From contig NZ_BSTL01000024.1 in the NCBI RefSeq assembly GCF_030269485.1, positions 1 to 64,000 on the forward strand: DNA of 64,000 nt, written 5' to 3'. Both the position numbers and the translations under genes were made by a program. The notes beneath the pieces are model-generated. The model was not told where the DNA came from, did not search any database, and saw only the letters and a list, made by a program, of their open reading frames with translations. The stretch comes from Actinoplanes sp. NBRC 103695 (GTDB lineage Bacteria; Actinomycetota; Actinomycetes; Mycobacteriales; Micromonosporaceae). Below, one piece after another: positions 33,929 to 42,441 of the stretch. Every line of letters begins with the position of its first letter. Position 1 is the stretch's first letter.

Positions 33929-35356
33929 CTAGCCCTGGCCGGCGCGGGCGTGCAATGCGGCCATCAGTTCAGGCGCCATAAGTCCGATCGGTGGTGCACC
34001 CATCGTCATGACGACATCGCCTTGCGCTGCCCGGTCAACGGCCTCGTAGATTGCTTCTTTCCAGCTCGCCGCGTACGTCTTGTTGCGATCGCTGAGCGGG
34101 ATCTGCTGGACTAGTTGCCGCGCGAGGTCGTCTTTGCCTTCGTCGGTCGAGGCGTCGAAGACATTGAGGACGATAACGTCGTCGGCTGCACCAAGAGCAG
34201 TAGCGATATCTTCCAGGAACGTCGTGGTCCGACCCATGCGCAACGGTTGAAAAACTAGGAGCAGGCGGTGACCGTCGGTGACTTGACGCATGGTGCGGAT
34301 CGCTGTGGCCATCGACCGCGGGTGAAACGAGTATTCGTCGTAGAGTCGCACCCCGTCGACGGTGCCCTTGTGTTCCAGCCGTCGGCCGACCCCGGGGAAT
34401 TCGGCGATGGCCGCGGCGACTCGGGAGAACTCGTGCCCGAGGCGTACGGCGGTCAGCGCCGCTGCTGCCGAGTTGAGTGAGACGTGCTCGCCCGGCATCG
34501 GCAGCTGCACCTCGCCTGCCGGCTCGCCGTCGATGACCGCCAGGTAGCGGCTGCCTTGCGCGTCGCTGGTGAGGTCGGTGATGCGTAGGTCCGCGTCGGC
34601 TGATTGGCCGTAGGTGTAGACGGTGCGGCCCTGCTGGCGGGCGTGTTCTGCCAGTTGGCGGCTGCCGTGGTCGTCGGCGCAGGCGATCAGGAAGCCGTCG
34701 GGGCGTACCGATGCGGTGAACTGCTGGAAGGCTTCGTGCAGGGCTTCGGTGGTGCCGTAGGCGCTGAGGTGATCGTCGCCGATGTTCGTCACGATCGCGA
34801 CGAATGGCTGGTAGTGCAGAAAGGTGCGGTCACTTTCGTCGGCTTCGGCGACTAGCAGGGTGCCCGTGCCGCTGTGGGCGTTGGTGTCGGTTCCGGCCAG
34901 AACCCCGCCGATGACGTACGACGGGTCGGCTCCGCACTGCTGCAGGATGAAGCTGGTCAGTGTGCTGGTCGTGGTCTTGCCGTGGCTCCCGGCGACCGCG
35001 ATGGTGTCGCGGTCGGTCATGGCCGCGGCCAGGGCCTGCGATCGGTGGATGATCCGCAGGCCGCGGTCGCGGGCCTCGACGAGCTCGGGATGATCGGCGG
35101 GGATGGCGGTGGAGTAGATGACCGTGTCGACCCCGGCGAGGTTGCGCACGTCGTGAGTGGGGAAGATGGTCGCGCCTAGCTCGCGTAGCGCGTCGAGGAC
35201 CGGCCAGGATGCGAGTTCGCTGCCCTGTACCGCCAGGCCGCGGCCCAGCAGCAGCCGGGCAACCGCGCTCATCCCGACGCCGCCGATGCCGACGAAATGC
35301 ACGCGGCCGAGCTGTGCGGCGCCGAGCGGCGTCTCCGGTTGTGCCGCGATGCTCAT
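33929..35356 (-). CDS. MurC-type Mur ligase 1
   Basis: ATP-dependent carboxylate-amine ligase of the UDP-N-acetylmuramate--L-alanine ligase class (475 aa). Domains: UDP-binding Rossmann with VHFVGIGGVGMSAVA (19-33), ATPase with VAGSHGKTTT (121-130), Mg-site EADESD (171-176) and TNIGDDHL (190-197), then the amino-acid domain. The MurC hallmark DDYAHHPTE is changed to DEYSFHPRS, so the second domain boundary, and perhaps the amino acid used, differs. ATG 35356 has GGAGG about 5 bases upstream. It is the last gene of the Mur/radical SAM operon. A housekeeping murC sits in the dcw cluster, which is not here. Confidence 0.82.
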   Translation of the reverse strand: MSIAAQPETPLGAAQLGRVHFVGIGGVGMSAVARLLLGRGLAVQGSELASWPVLDALRELGATIFPTHDVRNLAGVDTVIYSTAIPADHPELVEARDRGLRIIHRSQALAAAMTDRDTIAVAGSHGKTTTSTLTSFILQQCGADPSYVIGGVLAGTDTNAHSGTGTLLVAEADESDRTFLHYQPFVAIVTNIGDDHLSAYGTTEALHEAFQQFTASVRPDGFLIACADDHGSRQLAEHARQQGRTVYTYGQSADADLRITDLTSDAQGSRYLAVIDGEPAGEVQLPMPGEHVSLNSAAAALTAVRLGHEFSRVAAAIAEFPGVGRRLEHKGTVDGVRLYDEYSFHPRSMATAIRTMRQVTDGHRLLLVFQPLRMGRTTTFLEDIATALGAADDVIVLNVFDASTDEGKDDLARQLVQQIPLSDRNKTYAASWKEAIYEAVDRAAQGDVVMTMGAPPIGLMAPELMAALHARAGQG

Positions 35357-35464
35357 CTGGCCTCCGTCTGGGTCGGGTTGGGTGCCGGCGTGGCGAACTG
35401 ACCGCAGAAGCATAGTGGCCCCGGGCACGAGCGCCCCGTTCCAGCTTCGGCTTGCCCGCGCGGG

Positions 35465-36898
35465 TCAGGTCCGGGAACCCGTTGCCGCGGCGGCTGGATG
35501 CGGGGCGTGCTGGGCCCGGCGCGGGCGTGCCGCCTCGGGGTCGGTTGACGGTTGCTCGAGGAGGTTGCGCAGGTCGACCGCGATCAGATGGGCGCGGTCG
35601 TCACCCATCAGGAGGACGAGGTCGCCGGTTGTGGCCAGTCGGGCGAGCAGTTGCGCTGCTTGCCGGCCGTCGGGGGCCTGCCACCGGTGTGCGGCAGGAA
35701 CACCGGCCAGCATCCGGCCGGTGGCCGTGGCGTCGGCCGGTGTCGCGTCGGGGGCGTCGATGACCAGGACGTGGTCGGCCCGCGCGAGATGTTCGGCGAG
35801 CCGTTCGGCGTATGCGTGCACCAGGTTGATGCGCAGCGGGACGTAGACCGCGATGAGCCGGTCGGCCGGCAGTGTGCGGGCGGCGGTGATGGACGCCTCG
35901 ACGGCGGTCGGGTGGATGGCGTAGTCGTCGACGATCCGTACCCGCGTCGTCTTCGAGATCGTCTCCAGGCGGCGGTGGACCCCTGCATAGTGGCCGAGCG
36001 CGGCCGCCATCGGGGTGGCCGGGATGTCGAGGGCGAGGCCGGCGGCGAACGCGGCCGCAGCGTTCTCCGCGGTGTGCACCCCGATGGCGGGCAGCGACAC
36101 CGGGTGTTCGGCATGCCGATGCCGCAGGACGAAGCTGGTGTCCTCCCGGTGCCGCCGCACGCTCGTGACCTGGACGTCGTCGCAGGGCTCGGTGCCGTAC
36201 CGGAGCAGACGCGCCGCTGGGGGAGGGGTCAGACGGCGGCGTGCCGGTTCGTCGGGCCCGGCGACCAGGGTGCCGCCGGGCCTGATGTGGCCGGCGTGCT
36301 GCTCGAACGCCGCGAAGAGGTCGTCCGGCGCCGGGTATCGGGGCAGAGGTTCGGGCCGCACGTTCGTGACGACGGTGATGTCCGGCCGGAAGTGGAGAAA
36401 CGAGGCGTCCGCCTCGTTGGTTTCGACGATGAGTGTCTGGTCGCCGATGTGGGCGTTGGTGTCGACACCGATGGGGTAGCCGCCGATGCTGAACGACGGG
36501 TCCTGGCCGAGGGCCCGGAGCGCACGGATCAGCATCGAGGCGATCGTGGTCTTGCCGTGGCTGCCCGACACGGCGATGCAGCGGAAGGGTTCGGCGAGCA
36601 CCGCCAGGGCTGCGCCGAGCGACATCACCGGCCGGCCGCAGGCGCGGGCGGCCAGCACTTCCACGTTGTCGGCCGGCACGCGTGGGCTGACCACGATGGT
36701 GTCCGCGGCGGCGACGAGGGCCGCGTTGTGCCCGGCGTGCATCTGCAGGCCGAGCTGGACGAGGTCTTGCGTGCGCCGGGAGGTGATCAGGTCGCTTCCG
36801 CTCACGGGGATGCCTTGCAAGAGCATCAGTCTGGCGACGGATGAGGCGCCGATGCCCGCCACGCCGACGACGTGGACCTTGCCCCACGGGTGGATCAT
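35465..36898 (-). CDS. MurC-type Mur ligase 2, divergent
   Basis: Second paralogue, 477 aa. VHVVGVAGIGASSVARL (8-24) and AVSGSHGKTTIASML (109-123) are kept. The central site reads ETNEADASFLHF where relatives have EADESDxSF, and TNVRPEPL (178-185) where they have TNI-x-x-DHL, so the His that helps bind Mg is lost. The hallmark near the C-terminal domain is DDYAIHPTA. Activity on the normal substrate is doubtful; a changed substrate or partner role is likely. ATG 36898 follows AAGGAG; the upstream 272 codons of open frame are a shadow of ligase 3. Confidence 0.8.
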   Translation of the reverse strand: MIHPWGKVHVVGVAGIGASSVARLMLLQGIPVSGSDLITSRRTQDLVQLGLQMHAGHNAALVAAADTIVVSPRVPADNVEVLAARACGRPVMSLGAALAVLAEPFRCIAVSGSHGKTTIASMLIRALRALGQDPSFSIGGYPIGVDTNAHIGDQTLIVETNEADASFLHFRPDITVVTNVRPEPLPRYPAPDDLFAAFEQHAGHIRPGGTLVAGPDEPARRRLTPPPAARLLRYGTEPCDDVQVTSVRRHREDTSFVLRHRHAEHPVSLPAIGVHTAENAAAAFAAGLALDIPATPMAAALGHYAGVHRRLETISKTTRVRIVDDYAIHPTAVEASITAARTLPADRLIAVYVPLRINLVHAYAERLAEHLARADHVLVIDAPDATPADATATGRMLAGVPAAHRWQAPDGRQAAQLLARLATTGDLVLLMGDDRAHLIAVDLRNLLEQPSTDPEAARPRRAQHAPHPAAAATGSRT

Positions 36899-36969
36899 CA
36901 GCGCTCCTTCGGGGTGGGCCCGGCTGGCGGCCGTACCGGCCTGGCGCGGCCGTCTGCCGGACGGGGGTG

Positions 36970-38370
36970 TCACGATCGCTGCAGCGTGGCCACGAAGCCG
37001 CGCGCGACCTCGGCGACGTCGTGCGCGCCGATGGTCAGCACCACGTCGCCGTCGGCCGACACCGCGGCGAGGCGCTCGATCGCGGCCGCGGTGCCGTCGG
37101 CGTAGACGACGTCGGCACCCAGCTGCCGCACCCGGTCGGCGAGGGCCGCACCGGTGACACCGTCGATCGGGGTGTCGCCGGTGGGATCCATGACCACCAC
37201 GTGGTCGGCCCGCGCCAGCGCCTGGGCGATCTCGGCTGCCATGATCTGGGTGCGGGCGAATCGCAGCGGCCGGAGACAGACCACGACGTGCCGGCCGGTC
37301 TGCTGCCGGGCGAGCGCGATGACCACGGCCATCTCGGTCGGGTGGTGCGCGTAGTCGTCGATGACCTCGATGCCCTGCCAGCGGCCGAGACGCTCCAGGC
37401 GCCGCTGGGCGCCCTGGTATCCGCCGAGGACCTCGGCAACGGTGTGCAGGTCGAGGTCGAGGTCGAGGTCGAGGGCGTCGGCGACGGCCATGACCGCCGC
37501 GGCGTTCTGCAGGTTGTGCACCCCAGGCACTGACAGGCGGATCGGGAAGACCCCCTGCGCTTGGACGGTGATCTCGCCTTCGACCAGGCCGTTGACGACT
37601 TGGACCGGTCGGTAGACGACGTCGGCGTCCGGGCCCGAACCGTAGGTGACGACCCGCCGACCGGCCTTGCCGGCGTCGTCGGCGAGCTCGCGGCACCGAG
37701 GGTCGTCGGCGCATACGACCAGAACGCCGTCCGGGTCGACCTGCTCGGCGAAACGCTGGAACGCCTCGACGTAGCGTTCTGCGGTGCCGAACAGCTCCAG
37801 ATGGTCGGGGTCGACGTTGGTGATCACCGCGATCCGTGGGCGGAACAGCCCGAACGTGCCGTCGCCCTCGTTGATCTCGGCGACCATCCAGGGTCCCGAC
37901 CCGCCGTGGCCGTTGGAGGCCAGCTGGAAGGGGTAGCCGCCCAGTGAGTATGTCGGGTCTGCCCCTGATGCTGCCAGCATCACCAGGGTCAGCATGCCGC
38001 TGGTGGTGGTCTTGCCATGGCTCCCGGCGACCGCGATCAGCTGCCGCTGCCGGGCGATGAGGTCGAGCAGTTCACCTCGCGACATGATCGCCAGACCCCG
38101 CTCGCGGGCCGCGTCGACCTCGACATTGCCGGCAGGCAGCGATGGGGTCGCGATGACCGTACGCACGCCGGCCAAGACTGCCGGGTCGTGGCCGAGCACG
38201 CAGGTGACGCCTGCCTCGCGCAGCCGGGCGAACTGGACATCGGCGGTGTCGCTGCCAGAGACGTCGTGGCCCCACCCGGCGAGGATCTCGGCGAGTCCGC
38301 TCATGCCGTAGCCGCCGACACCGACGAAGTGGATCCGTCCCAGGTCGGCCAGTTGCGGGCTCTGCGTCAT
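36970..38370 (-). CDS. MurC-type Mur ligase 3
   Basis: Third and most canonical paralogue, 466 aa: IHFVGVGGYGMSGLAEIL (13-30), AVAGSHGKTTTSGML (113-127), TNVDPDHLELFG (184-195) and the full MurC hallmark DDYAHHPTE. The acidic site reads AEINEGDGTF, where the usual Glu-Ser-Asp is Glu-Gly-Asp. A hexanucleotide run encodes repeated Leu-Asp near residue 300. ATG 38370 lies in a 4-base overlap with the epimerase gene. Ligation of an amino acid to a sugar carboxylate is the expected reaction; the substrate here is unknown. Confidence 0.84.
   Translation of the reverse strand: MTQSPQLADLGRIHFVGVGGYGMSGLAEILAGWGHDVSGSDTADVQFARLREAGVTCVLGHDPAVLAGVRTVIATPSLPAGNVEVDAARERGLAIMSRGELLDLIARQRQLIAVAGSHGKTTTSGMLTLVMLAASGADPTYSLGGYPFQLASNGHGGSGPWMVAEINEGDGTFGLFRPRIAVITNVDPDHLELFGTAERYVEAFQRFAEQVDPDGVLVVCADDPRCRELADDAGKAGRRVVTYGSGPDADVVYRPVQVVNGLVEGEITVQAQGVFPIRLSVPGVHNLQNAAAVMAVADALDLDLDLDLHTVAEVLGGYQGAQRRLERLGRWQGIEVIDDYAHHPTEMAVVIALARQQTGRHVVVCLRPLRFARTQIMAAEIAQALARADHVVVMDPTGDTPIDGVTGAALADRVRQLGADVVYADGTAAAIERLAAVSADGDVVLTIGAHDVAEVARGFVATLQRS
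37448..37474 (+). repeat. Hexanucleotide tandem repeat inside Mur ligase 3
   Basis: About 4.5 copies of AGGTCG, read on the minus strand as alternating Leu-Asp codons. Being a multiple of 3 it can gain or lose copies without a frameshift. Confidence 0.8.
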
Positions 38371-39221
38371 CGGCCGGACGCCGTCGCCGGGTTCCGGTCG
38401 ACGACGGCCTTCGCGTAGGCGCGCATCGATTCCCACAGTCCTGCTCCCGTCTGCGGCCGCAGCAGGCCCTGAGCCTGCGCGGCGGCGGTGTCGACCTGGT
38501 AGTCGCGGCCATCGGCCCGCTCGAGGTGCTGCACGGCGGCGCCGAACAGGCCGGCGGCATATCCGGCGACCGCGCCGAATGTCGCGTGGTCCTGGGCGAT
38601 GTTGAGCACTCCGGACAGCTCGGGCCGGCAGACCGCGCTGACCACGACCTGCGCCGCCTGCCGCCGCTCGATGAACGGCCGCCAGGCCCGGGCGCCGTAG
38701 AGCTGGACCGTTCCGCCGGCGGCCTGCCACAGCAGCCGGTGGACCGACTGCTTCTTCTCGCCGGCCTGGTCGTGGCCGTGCACGGTGGCGATCCGCAGGA
38801 TGAGGTGCTCACCGAAGGCGCCCACCGCGACCGTCTCCGCGGCGGCCTTGGCCACCGCGTACGGGTTGATCGGCTGCACCGGGGCGTCTTCCCGGCAGAC
38901 GCCGCCGGCCGCTCCGTACACCGAACACGAGGACGCGTGCACGAAGCGCACCCGAACGGCGGCCGGCAGCATCGCGACTACTTCGCGCAGCACCCGGGGC
39001 TCGTCGTGGCGGTCGCCGGCGAGCAGGCTGACGATGGTCACCGCAGGCTGGCGGGTCACGAGGTCGCGCAGCGCGGGCAGGGCGATGCTGGGCCGGCCGT
39101 GGCGGGTGTCGCCGGTGCGGCTGACGACCTGGACCTGCCAGCCGGCGGCGTCGAGACCGTCGCTGATCAGCCGGCCCAGGTAGCCGTGCCCGCCGATGAC
39201 CACCGCGAGCTGCGCGCTCAC
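38367..39221 (-). CDS. NAD-dependent epimerase/dehydratase
   Basis: Extended SDR enzyme of 284 aa acting on (nucleotide) sugars. The NAD-binding motif is VVIGGHGYLGRLI (7-19), the catalytic Ser lies in HASSCSVYGAAGG and the Tyr-Lys pair in NPYAVAKAAAE (about 119-129). The C-terminal half is the substrate domain. It is placed between the radical SAM gene (4-base overlap) and Mur ligase 3 (4-base overlap), so the three are translated together. It may prepare the sugar carboxylate that the ligases use, which is inference. Confidence 0.83.
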   Translation of the reverse strand: MSAQLAVVIGGHGYLGRLISDGLDAAGWQVQVVSRTGDTRHGRPSIALPALRDLVTRQPAVTIVSLLAGDRHDEPRVLREVVAMLPAAVRVRFVHASSCSVYGAAGGVCREDAPVQPINPYAVAKAAAETVAVGAFGEHLILRIATVHGHDQAGEKKQSVHRLLWQAAGGTVQLYGARAWRPFIERRQAAQVVVSAVCRPELSGVLNIAQDHATFGAVAGYAAGLFGAAVQHLERADGRDYQVDTAAAQAQGLLRPQTGAGLWESMRAYAKAVVDRNPATASGR

Positions 39222-40486
39222 AGGAACTTCCAGTGCGGATCGGTGGGATCCACGGTGTATCCCATGTTCTGCTCGAGCGAGCCCTGCTCGTAGCCGGGAG
39301 TCATGTGCAATCCGCCGCCGGTGCGCTGGTCACCCAGGTTGTGCAGCATCGCGTTGGCGGCCTGGAACCGGCAGAACGGGCAGGTGTTCTTCGCGTCGAT
39401 CGCGGCGGCGACCTTCTGGCGCAGCGGGCCGTGCCAGATGTCGGCGAACCGCTGCTGGCCCAGGTTGCCGAACGCCGTTTTCTTGCCGTGCATGATGTGC
39501 GCGTAGCAGGGCAGCACGTCGCCGGTGGCCCCCACCATCGCGATGAGCCCGTCGGCCACGACCGGACACCGCGCGTCCCGCGCGTTCGGCTGCTGGGCGA
39601 TGACCTTGTCGTAGTTGCCCAGGAACTTGGCGTACTGGTGAGCTATCCCGAGCTTTCGCCCGTGCGCCTCGATGACCGGCGCCAGCGCACGCAGCTGCTC
39701 CAGCGGCCGGGTGGGCTCCAGCGCCGGTGTCAGGAAGATCGGCCGGTAGTGAACGTAGTCAGCCCCGACCTGCGCCCCGATGTCCAGGCACTTCAGCAGC
39801 AGCTCGTCGGTCTGGCAACCGCGGTCCACCAGGTAGGCGACGCCGATCACCGGCGCACCCGGGCCGCCCTGGCCACGTGCGGCGGACAGCTGGGTCATGT
39901 GCTTGAGCACCCGGTCGTAGTTCTTCGGGTCGTGCGGGCTCAGCACCTTCTGGTAGTGGGCCGGGTCCGGCGCGTCCAGCGAGAACCGCACCCAGGCACA
40001 CCGCAGGAACGCGGCAAGGACCGCCGCCGGCATGCGCACACCGTTGGTGATCACCCCGATCTCGATACCGGCATCCGCGAGCCGGCCCACGGCCTCAGCG
40101 AAGCCGGGATGCACGGTGGGCTCGCCGCCGCCGGAGAAGACCACGGCCTTGAGCGTCGGCGTCAGCCCCACCAAGTCATCGACCAGCGTGGCCAGCAGAT
40201 CGGCAGGGAGCATCTCCTGGTGACGAACCTGGCCGAACGCGCAGAAGGTGCAGCGCAGGTTGCAGACGTTCGTCAGGTGGATCTCGACGCTGATGGGCGC
40301 CTGGGTGGACACCTCACCGGTGAGCCAGGCGAAACGCAGGTCGGGCTCGTGGCGCAGCAGGCGCGCCTTGGTCGAGGACTGACCCGGCATCGTCACCGTC
40401 GGCGCCCCGGCGCTCTCGATCGGGGCGGGCTCTGTCGGATCAGGGACCCTTCCGGCAGCGGTCAGGGATGGGGATCGACCCGTCAC
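39218..40486 (-). CDS. Radical SAM protein with C-terminal cysteines
   Basis: Radical SAM enzyme of 422 aa. The cluster motif is IHLTNVCNLRCTFCAFGQ with Cys 75, 79 and 82 (Cx3Cx2C), followed by VVFSGGGEPTVHPGF and ITNGVRMP. Further Cys occur in RCPVVADG, CYAHIMHGKK and NTCPFCRFQ, a SPASM/twitch-like pattern that would bind additional iron-sulfur clusters. Such enzymes modify peptides, sugars or carbon backbones. GTG 40486 is preferred since GGAGG lies 8 bases upstream, while ATG 40510 has none. It is the promoter-proximal gene of the Mur ligase operon. Confidence 0.83.
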   Translation of the reverse strand: MTGRSPSLTAAGRVPDPTEPAPIESAGAPTVTMPGQSSTKARLLRHEPDLRFAWLTGEVSTQAPISVEIHLTNVCNLRCTFCAFGQVRHQEMLPADLLATLVDDLVGLTPTLKAVVFSGGGEPTVHPGFAEAVGRLADAGIEIGVITNGVRMPAAVLAAFLRCAWVRFSLDAPDPAHYQKVLSPHDPKNYDRVLKHMTQLSAARGQGGPGAPVIGVAYLVDRGCQTDELLLKCLDIGAQVGADYVHYRPIFLTPALEPTRPLEQLRALAPVIEAHGRKLGIAHQYAKFLGNYDKVIAQQPNARDARCPVVADGLIAMVGATGDVLPCYAHIMHGKKTAFGNLGQQRFADIWHGPLRQKVAAAIDAKNTCPFCRFQAANAMLHNLGDQRTGGGLHMTPGYEQGSLEQNMGYTVDPTDPHWKFL

Positions 40487-40602
40487 CAGTACACCTCCAC
40501 GGGTGGACATCAATGTCCATGGAGGATGTGAGCCGGCCGGTTGCGTGGGCAGAGCGAGGAACCTGCACTCACCCCACCTGGAGCGAGCCGGTCGCACCAG
40601 TG

Positions 40603-40652
40603 CGAGTGAGTAGCTCGCTCGAAGCCGTCCGACCGCCGCCGAGCGGTCGGAC
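40603..40652. promoter_or_regulatory. Inverted repeats between divergent genes
   Basis: A perfect 10-bp inverted repeat (GTCCGACCGC, 6-base spacer, GCGGTCGGAC) at 40627-40652 lies 35 bases before the regulator start. An imperfect 8-bp repeat (CGAGTGAG, TAG, CTCGCTCG) at 40603-40621 lies next to it. Their place between the divergent radical SAM and regulator genes suits an operator read by that regulator. Confidence 0.5.
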
Positions 40653-40686
40653 GAATAGGGTTAGCTCTCTCTGGGAGGTAACCGGG

Positions 40687-42195
40687 ATGCGACCCCAAGA
40701 GCATCAGCCCAGCTGCGCAGCGGCGAAACGGCGTGCGCTGCTGGAGGCCGGCGTTGATCTCAGCCCGGTCGAGCGACCGCTGCACGCGCTCGCCGCGCAG
40801 ATCGCGGCCTGCTGCGGTGTGCTTCCGCTCAAGTCCTACCGCCTGGCCCGGGGCATGCGGGTGCAGGAGGCCGTCGACGCGCTGCACACCTCACGCCGCG
40901 ACGAAGGTCTCCCGCCGTGCAGACTCAGCCGCGAGCAACTGACTCATTTCGAGAACGCCACCCGGCCGGGAGAGGCGTACCGCGATGCCCTGTGCCGGTT
41001 CTACCGCACCGGCCCGGTTCAACTGGGCTGGGCCGTCGACTACTCACCCCGCGAGACCGAACCAGCTTCCGGTTCCGCCATCCGGACTCGCGCTGGTCAA
41101 ACCGGCACCGTGGATGCTTGGGTGAATATGTCTGCCGGCATTCCGGAGGAGGCCATCGTGCAGCGTCGAGAAGCCCTGCGGGTCCTGCTCTCCGCCAGCT
41201 CGGCCCCGGTCCTGTCACCGGCATTGCTGGAGCTGCTCGATCACATCCGAGCCACGACGGAGACCATCCTCGGGTCCTCAACAGTCAGCGACGTCGCGCT
41301 CGACCGCTGGGAGCAGGCCGCCGAAACCCACGGCTACGCCTTCAAGACCCAGGCGCCGTTGAAAGTCCTCGAAGACGTCTTGGTTGACTTCGCAGAGCTG
41401 CAAAGTCACGCCGCCCGCCGCCAGCCCCTCGATAGCCAGAAGAGAATCAGCCGGATATCGGCCCAGCTCGCTGGCACCGCCGCGAACATCCTCGTCGACC
41501 TCGGCTACCACCGAGACGCCAGCGCCTGGTTCGCCACCGCGATGACTGCCGCCACCGAGACCCGGGACCGCGCGTTGACCGGCTGGGTCCAGGCGCGCGA
41601 GGCCACCGTCAGCCTGTACCACAACAGGCCACCCCAGATCGCGATCGCCATCGCGGCCGAGGCTCAAGCCCGGGCCGGCGGGACGCCCTGCGCCGGTGCC
41701 GCGCTCGCCGCCGCCACCGAGGCCCGAGCCTGGGCCCGGCTGGGCCACGCCGACAATGCGATCACTGCACTGCGCAGCACCGACGGGATCGCCGCCCGAC
41801 TGTCCACGGCCGCCACCGCCAACAGCATCCACGGCTACCCCGTTCAGCAGCTGGCCTTTCACCGCGAAGCCACATTGACGCTCGTAGGCACGGTCGACGA
41901 CGCCGCCGAAGCCCAGAAAGCGGCACTCGCGCTCTACCCGTCAGGCGAGTACGTCATCCCCACCCTGATCCGCCTGGACCAGGCGGCCTGCACCATCCGC
42001 CGCGGCGACCACAGCAGTGGCTACCAGGAGTCCCTGCATCGTCTCGCCGAGATACCCGGCCAGTTCCGCACCGCCCTGGTGATCTCACGCGCTCGCGAAC
42101 TGGCCGACATTCCGGCGCTGAGCGGCCAGGCAGCCCCCGCCAAACAACGCCGAAACTACCTGGAGGCCGTTGACGGGCTGGTCCTGGCACCCTGA
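40687..42195 (+). CDS. XRE-family regulator with TPR-like C-terminus
   Basis: Transcription regulator of 502 aa. The N-terminal 130 residues hold a helix-turn-helix region typical of long actinobacterial regulators (KSYRLARGMRVQEAVDALH, LSREQLTHFENATRPGEAYR). The rest is a helical array resembling tetratricopeptide repeats (YHRDASAWFATAMTAATETR, ALAAATEARAWARLGHADNA). ATG 40687 follows GGGAGGTAA at 7 to 8 bases. Divergent from the Mur/radical SAM operon across inverted repeats, it is the best candidate for its regulator; the signal is unknown. Confidence 0.75.
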   Translation: MRPQEHQPSCAAAKRRALLEAGVDLSPVERPLHALAAQIAACCGVLPLKSYRLARGMRVQEAVDALHTSRRDEGLPPCRLSREQLTHFENATRPGEAYRDALCRFYRTGPVQLGWAVDYSPRETEPASGSAIRTRAGQTGTVDAWVNMSAGIPEEAIVQRREALRVLLSASSAPVLSPALLELLDHIRATTETILGSSTVSDVALDRWEQAAETHGYAFKTQAPLKVLEDVLVDFAELQSHAARRQPLDSQKRISRISAQLAGTAANILVDLGYHRDASAWFATAMTAATETRDRALTGWVQAREATVSLYHNRPPQIAIAIAAEAQARAGGTPCAGAALAAATEARAWARLGHADNAITALRSTDGIAARLSTAATANSIHGYPVQQLAFHREATLTLVGTVDDAAEAQKAALALYPSGEYVIPTLIRLDQAACTIRRGDHSSGYQESLHRLAEIPGQFRTALVISRARELADIPALSGQAAPAKQRRNYLEAVDGLVLAP

Positions 42196-42441
42196 TCGGC
42201 CGAGCGTTTCTGCGGCCGGTGGCGGGCCGAGTCCAGGCCACACCGATTCTCCTGCCGCCGCGCGAGAGGGACTACCCCACGCCTGGTACCGGATACCTCC
42301 CCGGCACCGGATCGCTCGGTTGTTCGCGTCGTCCGGGTTCTCCGGCTCGCCACGGCCGCGGACGTGCTCAGGGCCGGCGGCCCCGCCGGCCACCGGCTCG
42401 TGCTTCGGCTTCCAGCGCGCTCCACAGGCCGACCGGTGGCG

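Noticed and set aside
36899..37714. A 272-codon N-terminal extension of Mur ligase 2
   Set aside because: It is an Arg/Pro-rich shadow of Mur ligase 3; family homology starts at ATG 36898.
33929..38370. Reading the Mur ligases as the housekeeping murC of a division and cell-wall cluster
   Set aside because: There are three copies, with altered signatures, and none of ftsW, murG, ftsQ or ftsZ is near; radical SAM and epimerase genes are instead.
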